Shown here: positions 26,154 through 35,293 of the stretch, piece after piece
How positions within the stretch are numbered: the stretch's first letter is position 1
Layout: the number at the start of each line of letters is the position of its first letter
NCBI GenBank assembly: GCA_027080775.1
Contig: JALWPV010000028.1
Span: 1-64,000 of the forward strand
Length of the DNA stretch: 64,000 nucleotides
Origin: Acidilobaceae archaeon
GTDB lineage: Archaea; Thermoproteota; Thermoprotei_A; Sulfolobales; Acidilobaceae
Direction: 5' to 3'
Position numbers and translations under genes: made by a program
Notes under the pieces: model-generated
The model's input: the letters and a program-made list of their open reading frames with translations, nothing else
Told to the model about the DNA's origin: nothing
Databases searched by the model: none

Positions 26154-26680
26154 CCTCTAGGCACCTCTAGGATCCAAGCCCTGAGGGTTTCCGTGTCGAG
26201 GAGCGCCGCGGTGGCCCTGCCCGTGAGCACTCCAGAGGCCTCGCCGGGGTTCAACAGTAGAACGCCCCTGACGTATCTATAGTCTACCTCGTGCGTGTGC
26301 CCGTAGAGCACCGCGTCCCAGGAGCCGCCCGTGGCTAGTGCCTCCACGACCCTACGAGTGACCTCCGCCGAGCCCCATCCATGCACGAGGAGGATCCTCC
26401 GGCCATCCAGCTCTAGCTCGACAGGCGGGTCACTTATCACAGCCCCCGAGGCCTCTGCCACCTCGCGGAGCCTCATCTTCTCGCCACAGTTATTCCCATA
26501 GACAGCCCGGAGCCCCACATCACCCGGCAAAGCACCTGCAATGGCTGCGAGGGTGAATGGTGACACGATATCGCCTAGATGCACTATTAGCCTAGCACCC
26601 CTCTCCACGAGCATCTTAGTAGCAGCAACGGCGAGCCGCACATCATCGTGCGTATCGCTCAGCACTCCCACTAGCGTCAC
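26150..26680 (-). CDS. YfcE/MJ0936-like metallophosphoesterase
   Basis: This 176-residue calcineurin-fold phosphodiesterase has all metal motifs: SDTHDD, HLGDIV, GNNC, VHGWG and GHTHEVDY. The family hydrolyses phosphodiesters in vitro; natural substrates are poorly known. The start is GTG 26680; GTG 26671 is three codons later. The stop overlaps the JAMM gene. Upstream lies about 150 bases without a gene before the small coiled-coil gene. Confidence 0.9.
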   Translation of the reverse strand: MTLVGVLSDTHDDVRLAVAATKMLVERGARLIVHLGDIVSPFTLAAIAGALPGDVGLRAVYGNNCGEKMRLREVAEASGAVISDPPVELELDGRRILLVHGWGSAEVTRRVVEALATGGSWDAVLYGHTHEVDYRYVRGVLLLNPGEASGVLTGRATAALLDTETLRAWILEVPRG

Positions 26681-26835
26681 TACTAGCCACCTCGAGCACT
26701 CGGGTTCGCCCTCCCCGCAGTGGGATATGGGAGATTTAGCTACTACCCTCCAGGGAGAGCCGTCTCGACTGCCTAGAAGGGGTAGAGAAGGGCTAGAGAG
26801 TCTACCTGGCTATAGGATGAAAGGGGTTTTGAGCG

Positions 26836-27036
26836 TTAAAGGGAGGCTTTCTCAGCGAACTCCTTGGCCGCCCTGTCGTACCGCTCTCTGACCTCTCCTA
26901 GGGCCTTCTCGTACTCGGCTTTGAGCCTCTCCAGCTTCTCCTCGTAGGCTATGAGTATCTCCCTCCGGATCCTCTCCTCGAGGTCGCTCAGGGGCGGTAG
27001 GCCCCTTCGCTCGCTTTCCGCCACTACCCCAGGCAC
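26836..27036 (-). CDS. small coiled-coil protein
   Basis: From GTG 27036 the frame gives 66 residues. Residues 18-64 form one long charged helix with heptad-like spacing (LEERIRREILIAYEEKLERLKAEYEKALGEVR...). It resembles peripheral stalk or chaperone helices only in general character. It lies 25 bases downstream of the giant surface-protein gene on the same strand and could be the last gene of its transcript. The function is unknown. Confidence 0.6.
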   Translation of the reverse strand: MPGVVAESERRGLPPLSDLEERIRREILIAYEEKLERLKAEYEKALGEVRERYDRAAKEFAEKASL

Positions 27037-27061
27037 CCCTTTGTGTGGAGGGCCTGCCTAG

Positions 27062-30000
27062 CTAAAAGTACTCTTCCTGCTCTGATAGCCTCTCAGCTAT
27101 CACCGACTTGACCTTCCAGAGGACCGCTATCAACGCTATTAGCCCTGTCAGCCCGACGAATAGTGGCGTCATTCTCTTGACTACTGTGAGCGGCGTGGGG
27201 TATACTGTCAGTGTGACTGACTTCTGGCGCGGAACCTCTATGTAGATACTGGCAGGCTTATAGGCGCTCTGGGCCACGGAAACCTGGTATATCCCGTAGT
27301 AAGCCTTTAGTGTAACTGAACCACTCTTCGACGTTAACCCGCTTGCAACGACTGCGTGGGTCCTAGTGTCTATGAGTTCTACTAGGGCTCCCGCCACGGG
27401 CTCCGATCTATCATTGACTACCATGACTGTTATCGTGTACTGCCTAGGCTTCAGCGTTATATTCACCACCTCACCGTTTCTATCAACCTTAAACGTTATC
27501 GAGGGGGGTAGTACATAGTAGTCCTGCGAGACCGGCTTGAGCTTGCATGTGTAGACACCGTAGGGGAGCGTCAGGTTCGCCCTCCCGCCCTTCACCGTGA
27601 CTATCTTTGGATACTCAACAGCAGGCGGCTTCGCCGCGCCCTGCCTTGACAGCTCTAGTTTGTAGGGGAATGGTATGGGCCTCTTAAACAGGTAGTCTTT
27701 GAGGAGTATTGTCACGTTATACGACTTATATGGTAGGACGACCTGGGTCTCATATCCCTTGAGTCCGACGGTAACTGTGAACTGTAGTGGTTTAAGCGGG
27801 GTCTTGGGAGGCGGTGTTACTATGACCTTATAGCGCCCGACCCTGACTCCGCCGCGGGGGCTTACCGTCCCGTTGATGGATACCATCGGCGGGGGCGAGA
27901 GCTGCGGCACCTGGTACACGAGTTTAACGAGGGCGCCATCCACTCTGTTGCCGTCTGGGTCTACTATTGTAAGCTTGAGGGGGGCCAGGATTGGGTCTAA
28001 GTTGACTCTGGCCTCCTTGGAGGCCAGCAGGTTTAGTGATATGGTCGAGGGCTTGTAGTACTCAGCGGTCACCTCAACCGTATAGGCCCCCGCTGGAAGG
28101 CTGAGCTTCAGCGCGCCGCCCTCGGCCGTGGCTCGCAGCGTGCCAGTCCCATAGGGCCCCCTGTAGACTAGGGAGACATTAGCGCTAACTGGCGTGTGAG
28201 TCTGGAAATCGAAGACCCTGAGCACGAGTGTCACCGTGGGTGGCGTGATGTTGAACTCTAGTTTGAGGGGCTTATCTACGGTGAGGTTCCCATCTAGGAT
28301 CAAGGGCTCCTCCATGCCGGGGCCCCAGGCTAGTATTGTATAATTGCCGTAGCGTAGCCTGAGGACCGCCTCCCCCTTGGCGCTGGTGCGGGCCACTAGC
28401 TTCCCTGTCTCGAGTGGGTGCCTGGGTGCAGCTATGATTGTAATATTTGAGGCGCTACCCTTAAGCCATGCGGGCCCCACTACCTTTAAGGCTATACTCA
28501 CCGTATAATTCACGGCTTGAAGGTCGAAGACTACGCTCTCGTTACCTGCCACGACCAAGGTTGTGGTGGTGTTCACGTAGTGCATCTTAGATATCCTAAT
28601 TAGGTACTCGCCTGCCGGAAGCTCTATCGCGTAGCCGCTTGACAGCACTAGCCTCCCGGTCAGGGGGAACCCGTTCCAGCTCTCGAAGTATATGGTCACG
28701 TTGGCTAGCCTATCGTATGGCGGGGCTAAACCCGGGTCGCGGAAGGATACGTTTATAGTGTAGAGTACGGGTTTGAGCGCTACCTTTAACTGGGACGTCT
28801 TAAATACATCAATGTAGCCCTCCGCCTCCTGGTAGCCCTGTCTGGATACGGTATAGGCGTAAACACCAGCTCTTACGGTCAGGGTCACCGAGCCGTCGGG
28901 CCCTGTTGACGCCTCGACTGCGGGCGCTTCTACGGCCTTGAGCACGGGATCCTCGGGTTCGAGTGTTACTGATGCGTTAGCCAGGGGCCTCGACGGTATA
29001 GCTATGGTTGCATTGGCCGGCTGGTTGTAGACCGCCACCCTCAAGTGAACGAGTACGGGATCCATCTTTATGATCTCGCTTAGGCTACTATTAGGCGTGG
29101 CTATGAATGACCCCGTGGCCTCGTAGTAGTGAGGCTCGTAGGCTGCTACCGTGTAGACACCCGCTGGCAACTCGAAGGACCCGGTGCCCCCTGGGAGTAG
29201 TAGGCTCACCTTCTTACCGGGGCCTATGCCGCTATATTCTAGTAGGAGCTGGACCCCCGGCACCGGGCGGCCCGTCTGGGCGTCCGAGGCCGTTATGTTA
29301 ACCCGCGTATAAGCCGGATGCACGGTGTAGGCCAGCGTCAACGGGGAGCCCACGGCCACCTCGAAGGCCTCGGGCCGCGCGTAGGGGTGCTCGACCTGTA
29401 CCAGGTAGACGCCCCTCCTAAGGCTAAGCGTCACGGAGCCCGAGGCATCCGTGTAGCCCGTGATCGGCTTCAGTGGAAGCGCTGGGCTTAGGATCCTCAC
29501 GGTGACGAGCGCCCCCTGGAGCGGCCCCTCGGCGAGGTGCCACTTCGGATCCGTTACCACAAACCTCAGCTTTACCGGGTACTTCACTGGGGTCATGTAA
29601 AGCTTGAGTGTGTACTCACCCGTGAAGACGGCGTATGAGTCAGGCCCGTATACCTCGTAGCCGGTGGCCTCGGCCACTATCTTGTAGAGCCCGTAGGGTA
29701 GCGTCAGGCTGGCTGTCCCATTGCGTGCCTCGACGACGAGGGACCCGCCACCTGCGGTGCTGGTGTATGCCAGCGTGACCGTGGCGTTGCCCACCATGAC
29801 GCCCGCTGAGTATAGCTCTGAGTCATAGATGGCTATCCTGACATGCGAGTAGAGCGGCCTGAGTACCACACGTAGCTCTCCCAGCGAGGGCGTTATGTTC
29901 ACGTACTCGATGTAGTCCCCCGTGATCGGGCTGCTCACTTCTAGCTTGTAGAGACCCACCCTGAGTGAGAGCCTGGCCACGCCGTCTTCGCCAGTTAGAC

Positions 30001-32728
30001 CTGTGAATGTCTTGTTGAGTGGCGGGTCGAGTAGGCTAAGGCTCACGCGGGCCCCGGCCAGGGGGCCTGATGCTAGGTTAGTGAGGTTGTCCTGGACCGC
30101 TACGCTGACCGGCACCGTGTAGTACTGGGGCTCCAGCTCCACCTCCAAGCTAGTATTGGAGGCCACGTGGACTTGCCCCTTGTACTGGGAGTAGCCTGGA
30201 GCCGTGACTGCGACGGTATAGTTGCCCATGGGCACCCCCAGCTCCAGGACGCCCTTGGGGGCTGGTAGCGTGACCTCACCACCGCCCTGCAGCGCTATCG
30301 TCACGTTAGCCGGAACACTGTACTCTACGCCCTCCCGGCTCGCCTCTGCGTCGAGTATGGTTATCCTCAGAGGGTATAGGTGTGGGTATAGTGGGAGCGT
30401 CTCATTGACTGGGCCCCAGGGTGGGAGGCTGTAGGAGGCGCTCTCGTAGTACTCCTTGGAGACCGTGACTCTATAGTAGACGCCCGACCAGAGGACAGCC
30501 TCGACCCGGCCGTTGCTACCAGTTACCGCTTCAATGCTCGAGGCTAGAGGCTCGTATGATAGGTTTCCAGTATAGCCTACCGGCTCGAGCGAGACTCTGG
30601 CACCAGCCACGGGGCCTGCCTGGAGGGCGTAGCCGGGCTCGCTGGGCGGCGTGTAGATCACGAGGGAGGCCCGCCTGAACCTCAGCGGCACCGTTATCCT
30701 CGCATCGTAGTCGCCGACTTGTATCTTCTCCTCTACCACACCCCAGGACGTCGCGTTGACCCGCATCGTGTACGTGCCCGGCGGCAGGTACAGCGCGGCT
30801 CCTCCATTGACTAGCTTAGCAGATGCCACCAGGGTCCCGTCCTCCCGGTACGCCTCCACCGTCGAGTCGGGGCCTGGCGTGTACTCCTCAAGGCTCCCGT
30901 TGTAGCCCCTCACAGTGACTGTGACGTTAACCTCAACCCTATGGAGGGGTGGAGTGCTCCAGAGGCCCTCCTCCGCCACTAGCAGCCGAGGCGCGCCTGA
31001 GCCCGAGAATGGGGCGACCACGAGGGGCGAGGCGGGGCCAGACCAAGCCCCGCCGACGATGCCGCCGCCGAGGGGTAGCGTGAGGTAGGGGTAACCCGGG
31101 GCCCCCCTCCAGAGGGGCCTCCAGCTCGTCTCGTTCACGGCCTGGGCCAGCCCGCTGGCGCTAAGGGCTACGACCACATTCGAATGCGTCGGAAGTATGA
31201 AGGATACGGGCTCGTCGCCTGTGGCCTCGATGCTGTGAGCCGCCACGTACTTGCCCTCGGAGTCGAGCCAGACTAGCTCATAGAGGGTTCCAGCGGAGGT
31301 CCCTAGGAATATCTTTGAGAGGTCTGGCGTCAGGGCCTCACTCGTTATCGGGGCCTGCACTGCTATGTCCTCCCAGTACCTGCCATTCACGCTTACCGGC
31401 TGGAGGTGGGAGTCTAGGTACACCAGGTAGATGCGGCCCTTGTCAGGGTAGAGGAGGGCCGCCACACCCCTGGCGCCAGCCCTCAGCAGCCCCTCGGGGG
31501 GCGCCGTACCAGTTAGGTAGAATAGCGTGGCCGCTGGGGCCGCCCCCTTCAGTCCTGGGAGGAGGCGGAAGTCGAGCCTAGCAGGGCTGAAGGAGCCTGG
31601 GAGGCCCGTGAGGTTTATGAGCATGTAAGGCTCCAGGTGCCCCCCGCTGAATCCCACTGAGCAGTTGCTTGATGCGCTTAGAACGAGCTCCACGCTCTTC
31701 ATGTCTCCGAGGCCGAGGCCCACGGGCTTGCTCTCGCCCACGTAGCACTGCGTCAACACGACCTTGCCTGTAGTATTATCTATTAGTCTGTAGATGTAGA
31801 GCCCTGCTACCCTATAGTAGCCGGGGTAGAGCCCAGCGAGGAGAGCCGTGTAGTTAGCCTTGACCGGGTACTTCGTGCCGCTTAGATCCTCCAGGATTCC
31901 AGTGGGATAGGCTAGGACCCAGAGGCGCAGGGTAGCATTGGCGACCCTGTCCCGGGAGATGGGCTTGTACTTGAAGGTGTATGCGGGCAGCAGGCTAGAC
32001 CCCTGCTTGTAGTATACGCTCACGTTAAGCCTCGAGAGCAGCGTCGCGTTGAGCACCTTATAGCGCGCGAGGAGAAGAGGAGTGTAACTCCACTCGCCCC
32101 ACGACTCTAGGAGCTTGATGCCATCGATCTCGAGTACCTTGACCCCGCCAAGCCTCTTGAGGGCCTGCTCGCCTGGCTGGGGGCCTATCTCGAGCCAGTA
32201 GGGCTGCCCGACCCTGTATATCCTGAGGTAGCCCTTGGAGGTTAGCACGGCAAGCTCTAGTCCACCGCTGGTGTTTGAGAGCACCATACCCTCGATAGCG
32301 TTGTCCTGGCCAGTGTAGTACCTAGCCAGTGGGCCCCCCGCCTCGCTGGAGTATACTAGAACCTCGCCCTCATCAGAGGCTACGGCGGCGTGCGAGCCGT
32401 GCCCCGAGGAGTCGAGTGCTATCCTCGTAACGACGCCCTCAACGCTCGACTCCCAGAGCACGCGGGGCCCGTTCAGGCTTACGGCGGCCGCGTAGCCGTT
32501 ACCACCTATGACTGCTACCCCCGCCTCCCCTTCTAAGGCCGCGGCTGTCAGGCCCCCCGTAAGGTTGGTCTGGAGGACCCGGAGGCCGTAGATCTGCGTT
32601 GGCTCATACCAGGCCCCCACAGCCGGGGGAGCGGCCTCCCCCGAGTAGTGCGCTAGCCCAGCTGGAAGCACGGCTACCGCGGCCACTAGGAGGAGAGCCC
32701 ACACTACCCCCCGAGGCAAACGCTGCAC
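27062..32728 (-). CDS. giant repeat-rich membrane-anchored surface protein
   Basis: From GTG 32728 it has 1888 residues. The start MQRLPRG precedes a signal-type hydrophobic stretch (VVWALLLVAAVAVLPAGLA). Residues about 40-600 look like a beta-propeller-type region. From about 610 to 1845 there are roughly 14 repeats of 80-110 residues, each with a sheet-turn element of type LPxGxYxVxV, like carboxypeptidase-regulatory/PEGA-type beta sandwiches. Many NxS/T sites suggest glycosylation. Near the end a membrane helix (LFVGLTGLIALIAVLW) and a 17-residue charged tail anchor it. The frame extends to GTG 32773, but the TATA box (32754-32763) lies within that extension. It is divergent from the pilus ATPase and shares its promoter region. 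The role is probably surface adhesion or scaffold. Confidence 0.85.
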   Translation of the reverse strand: MQRLPRGVVWALLLVAAVAVLPAGLAHYSGEAAPPAVGAWYEPTQIYGLRVLQTNLTGGLTAAALEGEAGVAVIGGNGYAAAVSLNGPRVLWESSVEGVVTRIALDSSGHGSHAAVASDEGEVLVYSSEAGGPLARYYTGQDNAIEGMVLSNTSGGLELAVLTSKGYLRIYRVGQPYWLEIGPQPGEQALKRLGGVKVLEIDGIKLLESWGEWSYTPLLLARYKVLNATLLSRLNVSVYYKQGSSLLPAYTFKYKPISRDRVANATLRLWVLAYPTGILEDLSGTKYPVKANYTALLAGLYPGYYRVAGLYIYRLIDNTTGKVVLTQCYVGESKPVGLGLGDMKSVELVLSASSNCSVGFSGGHLEPYMLINLTGLPGSFSPARLDFRLLPGLKGAAPAATLFYLTGTAPPEGLLRAGARGVAALLYPDKGRIYLVYLDSHLQPVSVNGRYWEDIAVQAPITSEALTPDLSKIFLGTSAGTLYELVWLDSEGKYVAAHSIEATGDEPVSFILPTHSNVVVALSASGLAQAVNETSWRPLWRGAPGYPYLTLPLGGGIVGGAWSGPASPLVVAPFSGSGAPRLLVAEEGLWSTPPLHRVEVNVTVTVRGYNGSLEEYTPGPDSTVEAYREDGTLVASAKLVNGGAALYLPPGTYTMRVNATSWGVVEEKIQVGDYDARITVPLRFRRASLVIYTPPSEPGYALQAGPVAGARVSLEPVGYTGNLSYEPLASSIEAVTGSNGRVEAVLWSGVYYRVTVSKEYYESASYSLPPWGPVNETLPLYPHLYPLRITILDAEASREGVEYSVPANVTIALQGGGEVTLPAPKGVLELGVPMGNYTVAVTAPGYSQYKGQVHVASNTSLEVELEPQYYTVPVSVAVQDNLTNLASGPLAGARVSLSLLDPPLNKTFTGLTGEDGVARLSLRVGLYKLEVSSPITGDYIEYVNITPSLGELRVVLRPLYSHVRIAIYDSELYSAGVMVGNATVTLAYTSTAGGGSLVVEARNGTASLTLPYGLYKIVAEATGYEVYGPDSYAVFTGEYTLKLYMTPVKYPVKLRFVVTDPKWHLAEGPLQGALVTVRILSPALPLKPITGYTDASGSVTLSLRRGVYLVQVEHPYARPEAFEVAVGSPLTLAYTVHPAYTRVNITASDAQTGRPVPGVQLLLEYSGIGPGKKVSLLLPGGTGSFELPAGVYTVAAYEPHYYEATGSFIATPNSSLSEIIKMDPVLVHLRVAVYNQPANATIAIPSRPLANASVTLEPEDPVLKAVEAPAVEASTGPDGSVTLTVRAGVYAYTVSRQGYQEAEGYIDVFKTSQLKVALKPVLYTINVSFRDPGLAPPYDRLANVTIYFESWNGFPLTGRLVLSSGYAIELPAGEYLIRISKMHYVNTTTTLVVAGNESVVFDLQAVNYTVSIALKVVGPAWLKGSASNITIIAAPRHPLETGKLVARTSAKGEAVLRLRYGNYTILAWGPGMEEPLILDGNLTVDKPLKLEFNITPPTVTLVLRVFDFQTHTPVSANVSLVYRGPYGTGTLRATAEGGALKLSLPAGAYTVEVTAEYYKPSTISLNLLASKEARVNLDPILAPLKLTIVDPDGNRVDGALVKLVYQVPQLSPPPMVSINGTVSPRGGVRVGRYKVIVTPPPKTPLKPLQFTVTVGLKGYETQVVLPYKSYNVTILLKDYLFKRPIPFPYKLELSRQGAAKPPAVEYPKIVTVKGGRANLTLPYGVYTCKLKPVSQDYYVLPPSITFKVDRNGEVVNITLKPRQYTITVMVVNDRSEPVAGALVELIDTRTHAVVASGLTSKSGSVTLKAYYGIYQVSVAQSAYKPASIYIEVPRQKSVTLTVYPTPLTVVKRMTPLFVGLTGLIALIAVLWKVKSVIAERLSEQEEYF

Positions 32729-32753
32729 CTGCGCTGAGTCTCCAGGGTAGAGT

Positions 32754-32763
32754 AGTTTATATG
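32754..32763. promoter_or_regulatory. shared TATA element, giant protein and pilus ATPase
   Basis: TTTATATGA/TCATATAAA is the only AT-rich stretch between the divergent genes. It lies about 30 bases before GTG 32728 on the minus strand (near-leaderless) and about 65 bases before ATG 32824 on the plus strand. Confidence 0.5.
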
Positions 32764-32823
32764 ACTCCCCCACCCCCCGCCCTCTCGAGGCGTTGGACGC
32801 TCCAGCGACCGGGGCGGGCCTGC

Positions 32824-35286
32824 ATGGTGGACTTCAAGGGCTTCCTGGCCAAGGTGCGGTTCAAGAGGAGGGGCAAGAAGAAGCCCCAGAGGCTCGGGGA
32901 GCCCCTAGCGGTGGAGGCTGCCGAGGAGGAGGCCCAGGCTGCCGAGGAGGCAGTAGAGAGGGGGGCGCCCGCCCCGGGCTTCACAGCCCTTACGAGGGCG
33001 GGCTTCAAGCCAATAAAGATGTACCCCCTGGAGGAGCCTTGGAGCAGGGCCGTCATCCTCCAGAACCCCGAGACCGGCGAGACCCTCTACTGGGTCGACG
33101 AGATAGAACTCAACGAGGCCGAGAAGGATGTTTACAGGAAGATAATGGATATCCTGTACTGGGAGATGGAGCCTCCCAAGGAGGGAGTTGACCCCTACGA
33201 GCACTTCAGAGAGGAGGCTCAGAGGGTAATCCAGAGGTACATGCTGAGGTTCGGTGAGACGATCTCACCCCTGATAAGCTGGAAGAAGGTCCAGTACTAC
33301 GTGATTAGAGACACCGTGGGCTTCGGGAAGCTGGATCCTCTGATGCGGGACGAGTACATAGAGGACATAAGCTGCGACGGCGTCGGGAGGCCTATATACG
33401 TGTGGCACAGGGAGTTCGAGAGCATCCCAACCAACATAGTATTCGAGACCGAGGACGAGTTGGACAAGATGGTTGTAAAGCTTGCCCACAAGGCCGGCAA
33501 GCACGTGAGCGTCGCATTCCCGATAGTGGACGCCATCCTACCCGGGGGCCACAGGCTGGCCGCCACTTTCAAGCGAGAGGTCAGCATGGGAGGCTCGACC
33601 TTCACCATAAGGAAGTTCAGGGAGAAGCCTTTCAGCGTCGTGGACCTCATCAGGGGCGGAACCCTGAGCCCAGAGCTGGCTGCATACTTCTGGCTCGCAA
33701 TGGAGTTCAAGAACACCGGCCTCATAATGGGGGTGACGGGAGCAGGCAAGAGCGTGGCTGGCACCACCAGGATCCTGGCCGTGGCCCAGGGCAGGCCCGG
33801 AGTCTACACCTTCGAGGAACTCTGGGAGGTCTACGCCCACGAAGCCGTCCAGGCGGCCCCGGGATTCGAGGTTGTAGCGAACCCCGACCTGCTGGTGAGG
33901 AGCTGCGACCCCGCAACCCTGAGGTGCTCGTGGGTCAGGCCCCGCTACCTGATAAGGCACGTCAACGATAAGAGGATGTACAGGGTCAGGCTGGCGAGCG
34001 GCCGCTACCTTGATGTAACCGAGGACCACTCCCTACTCGTATACCGCGGAGGCTCCCTCAGGCCAGCCAGGCCCGGACCCGGCATTATAGGCCGAGCTGC
34101 GCCCATACTACTGGGCCTCCCAGTCCCCGCTGGGCTCGACGAGAAGGCCTCGGCGCTCAAGGGCATCCTCGACCGCGCGTCGAGGCACGGCGATAAGCTT
34201 GTCTTAGAGGTTAAAAACGAGGATGAGGCCTGGGACCTCATCTACACCCTGAGTGAAGCTGGTATAGCCGCATCACTAGACTATAGTGGCGGCAGCATCA
34301 GGGTAGTAGTGCCTGCCTCCGCGCCTGAGAGGCTCTCAATGGAGCCGGGGGCCTTCGATGTTTACGAGGCCGACGGGTGGAGCCTAGCGGCATTCCTAGC
34401 TAGTGGAGGCGCCCTCCTCCTGGATAGGATTGTAGCCGTTGAGGAGCTAGACGCGGGTGAACACGAGTACGTATACGACCTTGAGGTTCCCGGGTGGCAG
34501 AGCTTCGAGGCGAACAACGTTCTCGTGCATAATACCACACTGCTCAACGTATTAGCCAGCATGCTCAAGCCCACGATTAAGATTGTTACCATAGAGGACA
34601 CGCCCGAGCTGAAGCTCACGCACGAGAACTGGGTGCAGCTGGTCTCCAGGCCCAGCTACGGGGTTGGACCAGAGAAGATAGGGGAGATCACGCTCTTCGA
34701 CCTGGTCAAGGTGAGCCTGAGGTACAGGCCCGACGTGATAATAGTCGGCGAGGTGAGGGGCGAGGAGGCCTACGTCCTCTTTCAGGCGATAGCAACTGGC
34801 CACGGAGGCCTTACAACGCTCCACGCAGAGCATATAGAGGCCGCGGTCAAGAGGCTCACTAGCCCGCCCATGAACATACCCGAGAGCTACATACCCCTGA
34901 TGAACTTCGCAGCCGTGATCAAGAGGGTGAGGCTCTACAACCCCGACGGCACCTATAAGATAGCCAGGAGGGTCACGGAGGTCTGGGAGGTCCGCGACTA
35001 CGGGGACTACCCACTCATAGCGAGGTGGAACCCGGCCACGAGGAAACACGAGGTAAACCTGAGCCAGAGCATGGTGCTGAGGAGCATAGCGGAGGAGGTC
35101 GGCACAGACTACGGCTGGGTCGCAGACGAGATCGAGAGGAGGGCAACCGTGCTCAGGTGGCTCGCCGTGGAGGGTATAACCGATTATAGGAGGGTTGCGA
35201 GGTACATCAACGAGTACTACGCCTCCCCACTGAAGCTCTACGAGAAGGCCCGGGAGGGCCTCAAGAGCGCCGAGGCCTTCGGGTGA
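32824..35286 (+). CDS. type IV pilus/archaellum-type secretion ATPase with intein
   Basis: This 820-residue precursor (559 after removal of a 261-residue intein) belongs to the VirB11/GspE/FlaI family that drives pilin assembly from the cytoplasmic face. The Walker A is split: GVTGAGK precedes the intein and TTLLN follows it, giving GVTGAGKTT after splicing. Walker B is DVIIVGEVRGEE; the His box is TGHGGLTTLHAEH; the Asp box lies around VTIEDTPEL. The N-terminus is Lys/Arg-rich, then Glu/Ala-rich. ATG 32824 is used because the frame further upstream crosses the shared promoter. The next gene, its membrane partner, starts eight bases later. Without splicing, ATP binding should fail. Confidence 0.95.
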   Translation: MVDFKGFLAKVRFKRRGKKKPQRLGEPLAVEAAEEEAQAAEEAVERGAPAPGFTALTRAGFKPIKMYPLEEPWSRAVILQNPETGETLYWVDEIELNEAEKDVYRKIMDILYWEMEPPKEGVDPYEHFREEAQRVIQRYMLRFGETISPLISWKKVQYYVIRDTVGFGKLDPLMRDEYIEDISCDGVGRPIYVWHREFESIPTNIVFETEDELDKMVVKLAHKAGKHVSVAFPIVDAILPGGHRLAATFKREVSMGGSTFTIRKFREKPFSVVDLIRGGTLSPELAAYFWLAMEFKNTGLIMGVTGAGKSVAGTTRILAVAQGRPGVYTFEELWEVYAHEAVQAAPGFEVVANPDLLVRSCDPATLRCSWVRPRYLIRHVNDKRMYRVRLASGRYLDVTEDHSLLVYRGGSLRPARPGPGIIGRAAPILLGLPVPAGLDEKASALKGILDRASRHGDKLVLEVKNEDEAWDLIYTLSEAGIAASLDYSGGSIRVVVPASAPERLSMEPGAFDVYEADGWSLAAFLASGGALLLDRIVAVEELDAGEHEYVYDLEVPGWQSFEANNVLVHNTTLLNVLASMLKPTIKIVTIEDTPELKLTHENWVQLVSRPSYGVGPEKIGEITLFDLVKVSLRYRPDVIIVGEVRGEEAYVLFQAIATGHGGLTTLHAEHIEAAVKRLTSPPMNIPESYIPLMNFAAVIKRVRLYNPDGTYKIARRVTEVWEVRDYGDYPLIARWNPATRKHEVNLSQSMVLRSIAEEVGTDYGWVADEIERRATVLRWLAVEGITDYRRVARYINEYYASPLKLYEKAREGLKSAEAFG
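33751..34533 (+). mobile_element. intein inserted in Walker A of the pilus ATPase
   Basis: The insert covers precursor residues 310-570. Block A begins with Ser1 (SVAGTTRIL), block B has the TxxH motif (LDVTEDHSLLVY), block F/G reads VYDLEVPG...FEANNVLVHN and ends His-Asn, and the +1 extein residue is Thr. Removing it joins GVTGAGK to TTLLN. No intact LAGLIDADG motif is visible; the middle stretch EDEAWDLIYTLSEAGIAASLDY resembles the last part of a homing endonuclease, so this is probably a mini-intein with a decayed endonuclease. Confidence 0.92.
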
Positions 35287-35293
35287 CGCCCCC

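Noticed and set aside
33751-34533. Active LAGLIDADG homing endonuclease within the intein
   Set aside because: Only a fragment resembling the last part of such a domain was seen; neither LAGLIDADG helix is intact.
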